Origin: Burkholderia sp. TSV86
GTDB lineage: Bacteria; Pseudomonadota; Gammaproteobacteria; Burkholderiales; Burkholderiaceae
Direction of reading: 5' to 3'
Assembly: GCF_001522865.1 (NCBI RefSeq)
Contig: NZ_LOWB01000024.1
Span: 1 to 64,000, forward strand
DNA: 64,000 bases
Positions 24,805 through 33,365 of the stretch are shown in pieces. Position numbers and translations under genes: made by a program. Numbering within the stretch: position 1 is the stretch's first letter; the number at the start of each line of letters is the position of its first letter. A model generated the notes under the pieces. That model worked only from the letters and a program-made list of their open reading frames with translations, made no database searches and had not been told where the DNA came from.

Positions 24805-26657
24805 AACCGGTTCGATTTGATCATTGCTTAGGATGGCTTCACGAGGGGCGCACGCAGCGCGGTGTCGTCCTCTGCGAAGCGCTCGGCCACGAAGCGATGT
24901 GGACCCACAAGGTTATCCGCGCACTGGCCGAGCGCCTTGCCGCGGACGGCATGTGGGTACTGCGCTTTCACTATCCGTGCGCGGGCGACTCGGCGGGCGA
25001 CGATCTGGCGTCGGGGCGCCTGCAAGCAAGCGTGGCGAGCGTACAGCGCGCGGTGGCAGTGCTGCGCGAGCATGCGCCGGTCGATGACGTGACGCTCGTC
25101 GGCGTGCGCGCGGGCGCCGCGTTCGCGATGCTCGCGCTCACGGGCGACGATGCGCCGGCCGTCGACACGTTCGTTGCGCTCGCGCCCGTCGTGCGCGGAC
25201 GGGCTTATTTGCGCGAGTTGTCGATGGTGCAGAAGCGCTGGCTCGATACGACGCCGCCCGCGATCCGCGAGCAGCATCATGAAGAGCCCTGGCTCAATAT
25301 CCTCGGCCACCGCTATCCGGCCGACCTGGTCGCGGCGCTCAAGACCGTCGACCTGGGCGATGCGGTCGCCCGGATGAGCGCGCCGCCACGCGCCGCGCTG
25401 CTCGTCGATACCGACTACGGCGACAGCGCCACGCTCGGCGATGCGCTGACAGCGCGGGGCGTGCCGACCGACATCGAACCGTTTCCCGATTGGCCGACCG
25501 TGCTGCAAGAAGGCGTGCGCTCGCGCCTGCCGCACACGGTGCTCGATTCGGTCGCGCGCTGGATCGGCCGCAACGGCGGCCGCGCCATCCAGGAAATCGG
25601 ACAACCGATCGCGCGTCGCGCCGAACATACGTTCGATACCGACGCGCCCGTTCGCTTCGCGTTCAACGGCATCACGGAGACGCTCGTTCGCGTCGGCGAA
25701 AAGCAACTCGTCGGCACGTTGTGCGAGCCGGCGACGCCCGCGCGCGCCAGCGCGCCGTGCGTGTTGATCTCGAACACGTCGGCCAACCCGCGCAGCGCGG
25801 ACGGCCGCATCGGTGTGCGCCTCGCGCGCGCGCTCGCGCAACAGGGCATCGCGTCGTTGCGCATCGATGTCGAAGGCATCGGCGACAGCGGCGCGCACGC
25901 GCCAGACGATCAGTCAAAAGTAGTGTTCTCGGATCAGGCGGTCTCGGACGTCACGATGTCCGCCGACTGGCTGGCCGCGCGCTGCGGCCGGCAGGTGGTT
26001 GCATTCGGCGTATGCTCCGGCGCTTACTTGTCGATACACGCGGCCGCGCAAGCGCCATCGGTCAGTGGTGTGATCGCGATCAACCTGCCGCGTTTCATCT
26101 GGCCGCGCGGGCTGACGGTACTCGAAGCACGCAAGCAACAGACGAACTCCACGCGCGGCTACCTCGCTTCGTTGCGCGACTGGAGCAAATGGCGCCGGCT
26201 GCTGCGCGAGGGACGCGATCTTCGCCCGGTGCTGAGTGCGCTGCAACGCCATCTGACGGCGCGCGTGAAAGCGCCGGCCGCTCAGATCGCCGAACGTTTT
26301 GGCTGGCAGCCCAAGCGCGGTACGCCGCGCGCGCTGATGAACACGCTCGCCGAGCGCAACGTGCGCTCGATGCTCGTATACGGAGAATTCGATCCGGGCG
26401 TCGACGAACTGACCCGCAGCTTCGGCTCGCTGCGCAGCGCGTTCAAAGGCTCGCCGCTGGTTCAAGTCGAGACGATTCGCCTGCTCGATCATTCGGTTTA
26501 CGGAACCTATGCGGCCGATACCGTTATCTCGATCTGCGTCGATACATTGATCGGCTGGGGCGGTAAAACGCCGGGGCCGCAATTGCACGCGCGCCGCAGC
26601 GGCAGGCTGCAAAATGAAACACCGCAACACGCGGCCGATGCAGCGGCCACCTCCTGA
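24801..26657 (+). CDS. tandem alpha/beta hydrolase-fold protein with atypical nucleophile elbows
   Basis: A 618-residue protein with two alpha/beta hydrolase domains (about 1-270 and 290-590). The first elbow is GVRAG with Arg103 where Ser is expected, as in some exosortase-associated hydrolases. The second is GVCSG, with Cys405 at the nucleophile position, as in dienelactone-hydrolase relatives. So the first domain is probably inactive, and the second may be a thiol acyltransferase or thioesterase. In this operon it might release or transfer the aminoacyl group from the carrier protein. The start is TTG with AAGGA upstream, overlapping the GH2 stop (TTGA). A poorly conserved tail of about 30 residues ends the protein. 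Confidence 0.82.
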   Translation: MKPVRFDHCLGWLHEGRTQRGVVLCEALGHEAMWTHKVIRALAERLAADGMWVLRFHYPCAGDSAGDDLASGRLQASVASVQRAVAVLREHAPVDDVTLVGVRAGAAFAMLALTGDDAPAVDTFVALAPVVRGRAYLRELSMVQKRWLDTTPPAIREQHHEEPWLNILGHRYPADLVAALKTVDLGDAVARMSAPPRAALLVDTDYGDSATLGDALTARGVPTDIEPFPDWPTVLQEGVRSRLPHTVLDSVARWIGRNGGRAIQEIGQPIARRAEHTFDTDAPVRFAFNGITETLVRVGEKQLVGTLCEPATPARASAPCVLISNTSANPRSADGRIGVRLARALAQQGIASLRIDVEGIGDSGAHAPDDQSKVVFSDQAVSDVTMSADWLAARCGRQVVAFGVCSGAYLSIHAAAQAPSVSGVIAINLPRFIWPRGLTVLEARKQQTNSTRGYLASLRDWSKWRRLLREGRDLRPVLSALQRHLTARVKAPAAQIAERFGWQPKRGTPRALMNTLAERNVRSMLVYGEFDPGVDELTRSFGSLRSAFKGSPLVQVETIRLLDHSVYGTYAADTVISICVDTLIGWGGKTPGPQLHARRSGRLQNETPQHAADAAATS

Positions 26658-26673
26658 CGCAATGGCCAAGCGC

Positions 26674-26701
26674 GGGATTTGACGGGGAGTGGGATTTGAC
26701 G
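26674..26701 (+). repeat. direct repeat GGGATTTGACG
   Basis: Two identical 11-bp copies begin at 26674 and 26691 (17-base period) in the 90-bp gap between two convergent genes. The function is unknown. No terminator hairpin with a T-run was seen in this gap. Confidence 0.5.
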
Positions 26702-26747
26702 ACGGCGCGCACGGCCGGCTTGTCCGCACCGCTGCGCGCAGCGCGCG

Positions 26748-28136
26748 TCAGCTCGAGGACGCGACGGCGCTGCGCGGCCGCTCGATGCCGTAAGCTTCCA
26801 TCCATCGATAGAGAGTCGCACGCGAAATGCCAAGCTCGCGCGCGGTGCCGGCAAGACGCCCGCGATTGCGCAGCAACGCAAGCTCGATCACTTCGCGTTC
26901 GATCGATTTGCGAATCGCCGCAACCGATAGCGGCGCCACCTCGATGCAATGATCGAGTTCCAGATCATGCGCGGTAATGAGCCGCCCTTCCGCCATCACG
27001 AGCGCACGGCGCACCCGGTTGATCAGTTCGCGCACATTGCCTGGCCAATCGTGCTTGTACAGCGCGGATACCGCGTCGGTTGAAAACCCGCGCACGCGGT
27101 GCCGGGCATCCGCGCGAAAACGCTCGAGCATGTGGCGCGCGAGCAGCTCGATGTCCTTGCCTCGCGCGCGCAGCGGCGGCTGCTCGACTCGCAGCACGCA
27201 CAGCCGGTGGTACAAGTCCGGACGAAAACGGCCTTCGTTCATTGCACCTCGCAAATCGACGTGCGTTGCCGACACGATGCGCACGTCGACCGGCACCGGA
27301 TCGCTGCCGCCCAGCCGATGAATCGTGCGCTCCTGCAAAAATCGCAGCAAACTCGCCTGGCTTTCGAGCGGCAGATCGCCAATTTCGTCGAGCAACAGCG
27401 TGCCGCCGTTTGCCGCCTCGACGTGACCGACCTTGCGCGTGCTCGCGCCGGTGAACGCACCGCGCTCGTAGCCAAACAATTCGGACTGCAATAGGTGCGG
27501 GGGGATCGCACCACAATTGACCGCAACGAACGGCCCGGCGCGACGCGCCGAATGCTGATGGATCGCGGCCGCCGTCAGTTCCTTGCCGGTGCCCGTCTCG
27601 CCCGACACCAGCACGGGCGCGTCGGTGCGCGCGATCCGGCGCACCGCATCGAACAATTGCAACATCGCATCGCACGTGCCCACCATGCCTTGATCGGCGG
27701 ACGCGATCGGCGCCGTGCTGGGCGCGAACAGACACTCCATCCCATACGCATGGCCAACCGCATCCGCAATACGCTGATGCGACGCCGGCAGCGTAATGTA
27801 GTCGAAGCAATAGTCCCGCAGCAGCGTGCGCACGTCAGGCAACGCGGCCTGATGCGACTCGACGAGCGCCACCCATGCAACATTGCGCACCGACGAGCAA
27901 ACGGCCGCGACCTCGACCATCTCGTCGATCGACACCGCGCTCAAATCGAGAATGCCGCCCGTGACTTCGCCAGCCGTCGTGCGGACTTGATTCGCGCTCG
28001 TGACCACGCTCACCTGCCAGTCACGGCGCGAGAGTTCCTTGCGCAGCAGCGTCGAAGGCTGATGCGTCCAGTAAATCAGCGGACGTTGTCGGAGAGATCT
28101 CGTGGAGAGACCCCCGATGATCGCGCTAGCCGTCAT
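26748..28136 (-). CDS. sigma54-dependent activator with VpsR-like N-terminal domain
   Basis: A 462-residue enhancer-binding protein. Residues about 15-160 form a VpsR-type domain without an obvious phospho-acceptor. The AAA+ domain has Walker A GETGTGKE, the sigma54 loop GAFTGAS and Walker B region LLLDEIGDLP. The C-terminal Fis-type helix-turn-helix includes LAGTARELGISRATLYRWM. Because GAFTGA is intact it should drive RpoN promoters. In B. cenocepacia the comparable protein BerB binds c-di-GMP and activates EPS genes. This gene sits inside an EPS locus and is a plausible counterpart. It converges with the tandem hydrolase gene. Confidence 0.93.
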   Translation of the reverse strand: MTASAIIGGLSTRSLRQRPLIYWTHQPSTLLRKELSRRDWQVSVVTSANQVRTTAGEVTGGILDLSAVSIDEMVEVAAVCSSVRNVAWVALVESHQAALPDVRTLLRDYCFDYITLPASHQRIADAVGHAYGMECLFAPSTAPIASADQGMVGTCDAMLQLFDAVRRIARTDAPVLVSGETGTGKELTAAAIHQHSARRAGPFVAVNCGAIPPHLLQSELFGYERGAFTGASTRKVGHVEAANGGTLLLDEIGDLPLESQASLLRFLQERTIHRLGGSDPVPVDVRIVSATHVDLRGAMNEGRFRPDLYHRLCVLRVEQPPLRARGKDIELLARHMLERFRADARHRVRGFSTDAVSALYKHDWPGNVRELINRVRRALVMAEGRLITAHDLELDHCIEVAPLSVAAIRKSIEREVIELALLRNRGRLAGTARELGISRATLYRWMEAYGIERPRSAVASSS

Positions 28137-28590
28137 TGGTGCCTCCGATAATGAGCAATCTTATGGTCCCATAAACCCGATCATTGGCGCTATATGCCGG
28201 CAGCCCTGCGCGGGGATGGCCGTGCGCGCTGCGGCCAGCGCCGCGCATCGCATCTGCCTGCATGCGCCCGTTCGGGTCGTACGGGAGCGTACCTCGGATG
28301 TCTCGGTGATCTCTGTATGAAGTGCGATTTAGCAAAGGAAGCCGCGACGGGGCATACCAGCCGCGCTTTTCGCGTGCGCCCCGCCAGGCAAGCGGCGGCA
28401 GCGTCGAGCTTGTCAATCGGTAGCCGCGAAACGCGTTGGATAGCCCCGTCACCGGGCCCGCTAAACTCGTTCGGGCAGCCTGCGCGCCACACCACTGCGC
28501 AAGCTTCGGCACCTCGCTTTCAAGGTAACTTTAAAGCGTCATACTGATAAAACCGAATGTCGAAGTTACTCTACCATTCACGCCCATTTG

Positions 28591-28606
28591 CGTTTGAATT
28601 CAAACG
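28591..28606. promoter_or_regulatory. perfect 16-bp palindrome
   Basis: CGTTTGAATTCAAACG is fully self-complementary and lies 455 bases upstream of the sigma54 activator start. It is a likely dimeric regulator site in an otherwise gene-free AT-rich stretch. Confidence 0.45.
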
Positions 28607-28611
28607 TTAAT

Positions 28612-28629
28612 TTGACCATCGTTGACCAT
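28612..28629 (+). repeat. TTGACCAT direct repeat, 10-base period
   Basis: Two TTGACCAT copies begin at 28612 and 28622, one helical turn apart and six bases after the palindrome. Together they look like a compact regulator-binding cluster. Confidence 0.45.
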
Positions 28630-28798
28630 TGAACAGGTGTTTGCACGAGCCCAAGTTAAGCATTTTCCGAGTTATTCGGACATTGGTGTGATGCCGAACC
28701 GTAATGTTTGTGTATGGATGAAGCATGGGGTTCGAGCGAGACTCGCGGCACGCAGAGTCGAGTTATCTAGACAAGATGGTTATCTCATCGGGCGACCA

Positions 28799-29497
28799 TC
28801 ACGCCCCCGCGTCGGCACGCACGTCGAGCCAGCCTCGGCTCCATTCCGCCACCTTGGGCGCGACGTGCGAAATCCAGGCACTGACCGGCACGCTACGCCC
28901 ATAGGACAACACCGCGATAATACATGCCACAGCAGCGAATGCAGCGGTGGAACGCGTCACGCCGGCCGTGGATTCACTCATCCATGACGCGCGCAGGCCC
29001 GCGGATTGCGACGCCCGACGCTCGGCGGAAGTAGGCTCGTCGAGCTCGCGCTCATCGGCACGGCGCATGCGCGATACCGTGAATACGGCGGCGCTTGCGC
29101 CTACCATCCAGCCGGACAAAATTTCCGACCACGAATGAAAACCGAGCACGACCCGCGACACACCGATTGAAAACGCAAAGGCAAACCCGGCTACGATCGC
29201 AAATCGCATGCCCATTTTCCCGCGCGCGCAGACGAGCGCAACGAGTGGATAAACCGACGCGCTGAGCATCGTATGCCCGCTGATGCCGGTGAATCGCCAT
29301 GCAGCAATGCCGATTCCCCATCCCGAATAGACAAATTTCGTCAGAGCAACCAGCCCGACCCCGCCCGCAAAACTCAATGCCCAGTACAACGCGGCGCGGC
29401 GGTATCCAATCGCCGCAAACCAAGCGAGCACTGCCACCGCAAGCGGCCCGGTGATGAACGGATCGCCGAAAAGGGTCAGTAAAAAAAATACGTGCAT
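28799..29497 (-). CDS. PAP2 superfamily membrane phosphatase
   Basis: A 232-residue inner-membrane protein with about six helices. The second and third phosphatase motifs are present: SGH (near residue 73) and SRVVLGFHSWSE (near residue 113), with Glu in place of the usual final Asp. The first Lys/Arg-Pro motif is not obvious. In EPS loci such enzymes may dephosphorylate undecaprenyl pyrophosphate or lipid phosphates, recycling the carrier. It follows the glycosyltransferase gene by 27 bases. A cytoplasmic linker rich in Glu/Ser/Arg (about 145-170) separates the last helix pair. No good ribosome site precedes the ATG. Confidence 0.85.
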   Translation of the reverse strand: MHVFFLLTLFGDPFITGPLAVAVLAWFAAIGYRRAALYWALSFAGGVGLVALTKFVYSGWGIGIAAWRFTGISGHTMLSASVYPLVALVCARGKMGMRFAIVAGFAFAFSIGVSRVVLGFHSWSEILSGWMVGASAAVFTVSRMRRADERELDEPTSAERRASQSAGLRASWMSESTAGVTRSTAAFAAVACIIAVLSYGRSVPVSAWISHVAPKVAEWSRGWLDVRADAGA

Positions 29498-29524
29498 TGC
29501 ACGAAAGGAGACAAACGTGCGCGC

Positions 29525-30802
29525 TCAAGTGCGCGCAAACGTTTCGTGCGTGGCAGCATCGTTTTCCGGCGCAGGTACGGTGGCAGCCTCACCGGCTGCA
29601 TCGTTCGTCGCATGTTGCACGGCAAGCCTGCCGGCTTGCTCGGCAGCGCCAAGCGCCGCACCTGCGCCCGGCGCCACGCTCAACTCCGCCTGCAACGCAG
29701 CGTAGCCTTCGAGCGCGAAACGCGAAAACGCATCGCGAAAGTGCTGCGCACCGAAGCGCTGCGCATTCTCGCGGCAGGCGCGCGAATCGAACGTGCCGGC
29801 CGGCATTGCATCGAACCGATCGAGTGCGTCGATCAACGATTCGCACGTTTGCTCCGCATAGAACAGCCCCGTCGGCGCCGCCCCCGTCGCACGCACCGAT
29901 TCACACACGCCGCCCTTGCCGTATGCAATCACCGGCGTACCACACGCCTGAGCCTCGACTGGCGAGATGCCGAAATCCTCTTCGGCCGCGAACACGAATG
30001 CCTTCGCGCGCTGCAAATGATCGTGCAGCACGTCGAACGGCTGATAGCCGAGCAACGTGACGTTCGGGCCTGCGAGCGCGCGAATCTTGTCGGCTTCCGG
30101 TCCGTCGCCGATTACGACGAGCTTTCGCGAAGGGGTGCGCGAAAACGCCTCGACGATCAAATCGATGCGCTTGTACGGCACGAGACGCGATGCGGTCAGA
30201 TAGAAATCGTCTTTCTTATCGCACAGCGCGAGATGATCGACGTCCACCGGCGGATAGATGACGGTGGCATCGCGCCGATAGGTTTTGCGAATGCGTCGCG
30301 CAACGAAACGCGAATTCGCGGCGATCAAATCGACACCGTTCGCGGAACGCGCATCCCAGTTGCGAATGTAATGCAGCAATGCGCGCGCGAGCCCCGATTT
30401 CAAACCACGTGCGAGCCCCGCTTCGTTCAGATACTGATGTTGCAGATCCCATGCATAGCGCACTGGCGAATGCACATAGCTCACATGCAATTGATCCGGC
30501 CCGTTCAACACGCCTTTTGCGACCGCATACGAACTCGATATGATCAAGTCGTAACCGGATAAATCGAATTGCTCAATGGCGAGTGGGAAAAGCGGCAAAT
30601 AGTTGCGATAACGCTTGCGCGCGAAAGGCAGTTTCTGAATAAACGACGTGTGCACCGGACGCCCGCGCAAGCACGCACGATCCTCCAAGAAATCGACGAG
30701 GCTGTAGATATCGGCTTGCGGAAAGCAGTCGATCATTTGCGCGAGCACGCGCTCCGCACCGCCATGCACCACCAGCCAGTCGTGAACGATTGCGACCTTC
30801 AC
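29525..30802 (-). CDS. glycosyltransferase, GT4 type
   Basis: A 425-residue GT-B fold retaining transferase. The N-terminal domain opens VKVAIVHDWLVVHGGAERV. The C-terminal nucleotide-sugar domain shows LTASRLVPYKRIDLIVEAF near residue 235 and EEDFGISPVEAQACGTPVIAY near residue 310. The GTG at 30802 was chosen because AAGGA lies eight bases upstream. An ATG 33 bases further upstream (30835) is possible. The Ala-rich C-terminal tail of about 50 residues is probably disordered. It is co-transcribed with the PAP2 gene. The sugar specificity is unknown, though the locus makes GDP-mannose. Confidence 0.88.
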   Translation of the reverse strand: MKVAIVHDWLVVHGGAERVLAQMIDCFPQADIYSLVDFLEDRACLRGRPVHTSFIQKLPFARKRYRNYLPLFPLAIEQFDLSGYDLIISSSYAVAKGVLNGPDQLHVSYVHSPVRYAWDLQHQYLNEAGLARGLKSGLARALLHYIRNWDARSANGVDLIAANSRFVARRIRKTYRRDATVIYPPVDVDHLALCDKKDDFYLTASRLVPYKRIDLIVEAFSRTPSRKLVVIGDGPEADKIRALAGPNVTLLGYQPFDVLHDHLQRAKAFVFAAEEDFGISPVEAQACGTPVIAYGKGGVCESVRATGAAPTGLFYAEQTCESLIDALDRFDAMPAGTFDSRACRENAQRFGAQHFRDAFSRFALEGYAALQAELSVAPGAGAALGAAEQAGRLAVQHATNDAAGEAATVPAPENDAATHETFART

Positions 30803-31185
30803 GCAGGGAATCCTTTTTGATATTCGCGCAGACATGCCGGATGGAGCGGCAATTACGCCGGATTACGCGTGTCGTGCGCGAAATGACGACACGAGGCCAT
30901 TCAAGATGAGCTGCATTATCGAAACACACCCGGACACCCTCTGTACGGCATCGCACCATAACGCCGGATTTGACATGTGCTGACATCCTTTGAACGGCGC
31001 TTTTCGCTTGTCACGAGCACGGTACGCTCGCGAACAGAACAGCAAGGTGTCCGCTCGTATCGTGGCGACCATGAATCACTCTCGAATTCATCCGGCGCTA
31101 TCGGATTCATTCGTTTAAGCGATTAACGAAATTTAACGAAATTATCGCGCGACGCCCGCGCCATAAAGCAACGAGGAACCTAATC
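30803..31185. other. 383-bp divergent promoter region, EPS arm 3
   Basis: This lies between the minus-strand glycosyltransferase and the plus-strand GNAT-ManC operon. No gene was found. The last 80 bases are AT-rich and contain a tandem TTAACGAAATT repeat. Confidence 0.6.
31123..31143 (+). repeat. tandem TTAACGAAATT repeat
   Basis: Two 11-bp copies overlap by one base (10-base period) and end 42 bases upstream of the GNAT start. One-helical-turn spacing just upstream of an operon suggests a regulator site. Confidence 0.45.
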
Positions 31186-31788
31186 ATGGACTGGACATGC
31201 AGCGAATTCAGGCATCTGAATTCGAATGAGCTTTACATGATCCTGCGCGCACGCAACGCGGTCCTGGTCGTTGAAGAAGCGCACTCGCATCTCGATATAG
31301 ATGGTAAGGACACCTCTGCGATCCATGTTTTCGCAATCGATAAAAGCGGCGAGCAAGCTTCGATTGCCGCCTATGCGCGCCTTCTGCCAGGCGACGAAAT
31401 CGATCCCGAAACGACGATCGACAAGATCCTGACGAGCACCGCGCATCGCGACAACAACACCATCGACGCGCTGATCGAACACGCGCTCGCTGCCGCGTAT
31501 GCACGCTGGCCCGATGCGCCCGTGCGTGTTCAGGCACCCGTTCATCACGAAGCGTTCTACAACCGTTTCGGCTTCCGCAAGGTCGACGGTCCGTTCCTCG
31601 AGCATGGCGTGCCGTACATGGGCTTGCAACGCGCGGCACAACGCCCGTCCAACACGATACGCAATCTGCTCGACCTCGTCGGCGCGACGGCCTCCGATGC
31701 GTCGCGAGCCGATGACGAAACCGAAACCAAAGGCGAGCGTTATGCATTCGCCTCCCGACTTTCCGCCGATTCCGGGGCGAACCGATGA
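31186..31788 (+). CDS. GNAT family N-acetyltransferase, ElaA type
   Basis: A 200-residue acetyltransferase of the ElaA subgroup. It shows the W-x3-EFRHLNSNELYMILRARN opening, VLVVEEAHSHLDIDGKD, AAYARLLPG, and AFYNRFGFRKVDGPFLEHGV at the acetyl-CoA-fold end. The usual GNAT pyrophosphate loop (RxxGxG) is not evident in HRDNNTIDALIEHAL, so acetyl-CoA binding may be altered. The C-terminal 45 residues are charged and variable. It overlaps manC by four bases, so it may acetylate a sugar or a protein of the EPS pathway. Confidence 0.85.
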   Translation: MDWTCSEFRHLNSNELYMILRARNAVLVVEEAHSHLDIDGKDTSAIHVFAIDKSGEQASIAAYARLLPGDEIDPETTIDKILTSTAHRDNNTIDALIEHALAAAYARWPDAPVRVQAPVHHEAFYNRFGFRKVDGPFLEHGVPYMGLQRAAQRPSNTIRNLLDLVGATASDASRADDETETKGERYAFASRLSADSGANR

Positions 31789-33365
31789 CTGAACAAACCA
31801 CGACTCAATCCTCCGCCAGCGCGTCGCACGACACGCTGCCTCACATCCTGCCCGTCATTCTCGCCGGCGGTTCCGGCACGCGCCTCTGGCCGCTGTCACG
31901 CGAACATCATCCGAAGCAGCTCATCGACCTGATCGCCGACGAATCGCCGCTGTCCGCCACCGCCCGCCGGTTGAGCGGCATCGCGAGCGCCAAGCTCGCC
32001 GATACGCTGCTGCTCGTGTGCGGCGAACAGCATCGCTTCACGAGCGCCGCGCAAGTTCGCGCGCGCGGCCTGAAAACGCGCATCGTGCTCGAGCCGAGCG
32101 CGCGCAATACGGCGCCCGCACTCACACTTGCCGCGCTCGCCGCGCTCGAACATCACGGCGACCCCGTGCTCGCGGCAATGCCCGCCGATCACGCGGTCTC
32201 CGATACGCGCGCGTTCCAGGAAGCGATCGCGCAAGCCGCGCGCTACGCGCAAGACGGCGCGATCGTCACGCTCGGCGTGCTGCCGCGCCGCGCGGAAACC
32301 GGCTACGGCTATATCAAGGTCGGCGCGCCGCTCGCGGATTCGCAGGGCGTCGAAGGTGGACACGCGATCGACAGCTTTGTCGAGAAACCGCATCAGGAAC
32401 TCGCGCAGCAATATCTGCAATCCGGCGATTATTGGTGGAATAGCGGCATTTTCGTTGTGCGTGCGTCCACGTGGCTCACCGCGATCCGCGCGCTGCGGCC
32501 GAAGATTTACGAAGCGTGCGAAGCCGCGTGGAAGAACGGCGTGACCGAAGGTGAGTTCGTCAAGATCGATGCGGCCGCATTCGATGCGTGCCCGTCCGAT
32601 TCAATCGACTACGCGGTAATGGAGCGGCTGTCCGGCTCGCACGAACTCGGCATTCCGGGCGTGATCGTGCCGCTCACGGCAGGCTGGTCCGACGTCGGCT
32701 CGTGGGACGCAATCTGGGAACTGATGCCCAAGGACGAGGCCGGCAACGTCGCGCGCGGCGAAGTTCTGTTCGAAGGCACCGAAGACAGCTTCGCACGCTC
32801 CGAAGGCCGCCTCGTTGCGTGCGTCGGGCTCAAGGACGTGGTGGTCGTCGAGACGCCGGACGCCGTGCTCGTCGCGAACAAACATCGCGTACAGGACGTG
32901 AAGACCGTGGTGGCGCGGCTGAAGTCTGGACAAAGCGAGCAGGTGCGCGATCACCGCAAGGTGCAGCGCCCGTGGGGCTACTACGATTCGATCGACCGTG
33001 GCGAACGCTTTCAGGTCAAGCGCATCGTCGTCGATCCGGGCAAGCAATTGTCGCTGCAGATGCACTATCATCGTGCAGAGCACTGGATTGTCGTGAGCGG
33101 CACCGCAAAGGTCACGCGCGGCGAGAAAACCTTTTTGCTGAGCGAGAACGAATCGACGTATATCGAAGTCGGCGAGGTTCACCGGCTTGAAAATCCGGGC
33201 AAGGTTCCCCTCGAGATCATCGAAGTCCAGTCAGGCAATTATCTCGGCGAGGACGACATTGTTCGCTTCGACGATCGCTACGGCCGCGCCGGCGCGCAAC
33301 AGCCGCCCGTTCCGACCGAATCCGCCCGGCCCGCCGAATCCGCGCGCGCGCCCGATGCCCAATGA
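31785..33365 (+). CDS. manC: mannose-1-phosphate guanylyltransferase / mannose-6-phosphate isomerase
   Basis: A 526-residue bifunctional type II enzyme that makes mannose-6-phosphate from fructose-6-phosphate and GDP-mannose from mannose-1-phosphate and GTP. The pyrophosphorylase signature is GGSGTRLWPLSR (near residue 28), followed by FVEKP and NSGIFV. The C-terminal cupin isomerase domain has RPWGYYDSIDRG and HYHRAEHWIVVSGTAKV with its zinc histidines. The start overlaps the GNAT gene (ATGA) and the end overlaps the next glycosyltransferase. This shows the polymer contains mannose or a sugar derived from GDP-mannose. In cepacian clusters this enzyme is called BceA. A short Pro/Ala-rich tail is unusual but harmless. 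Confidence 0.95.
   Translation: MTEQTTTQSSASASHDTLPHILPVILAGGSGTRLWPLSREHHPKQLIDLIADESPLSATARRLSGIASAKLADTLLLVCGEQHRFTSAAQVRARGLKTRIVLEPSARNTAPALTLAALAALEHHGDPVLAAMPADHAVSDTRAFQEAIAQAARYAQDGAIVTLGVLPRRAETGYGYIKVGAPLADSQGVEGGHAIDSFVEKPHQELAQQYLQSGDYWWNSGIFVVRASTWLTAIRALRPKIYEACEAAWKNGVTEGEFVKIDAAAFDACPSDSIDYAVMERLSGSHELGIPGVIVPLTAGWSDVGSWDAIWELMPKDEAGNVARGEVLFEGTEDSFARSEGRLVACVGLKDVVVVETPDAVLVANKHRVQDVKTVVARLKSGQSEQVRDHRKVQRPWGYYDSIDRGERFQVKRIVVDPGKQLSLQMHYHRAEHWIVVSGTAKVTRGEKTFLLSENESTYIEVGEVHRLENPGKVPLEIIEVQSGNYLGEDDIVRFDDRYGRAGAQQPPVPTESARPAESARAPDAQ

Larger units (their letters stand above)
28137..28798. other. 662-bp intergenic region upstream of the sigma54 activator
   Basis: No convincing gene was found. 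It is the presumed promoter region of the sigma54 activator and the downstream region of the PAP2 gene. The segment 28520-28790 is AT-rich and holds a 16-bp palindrome and a 10-base-period direct repeat, listed separately. A 121-codon open frame starting at 28622 lacks a ribosome site and resembles no family. Confidence 0.6.

Noticed and set aside
28622..28987. 121-codon plus-strand frame upstream of the sigma54 activator
   Set aside because: It runs into antisense of the PAP2 gene, has no ribosome site and no family.
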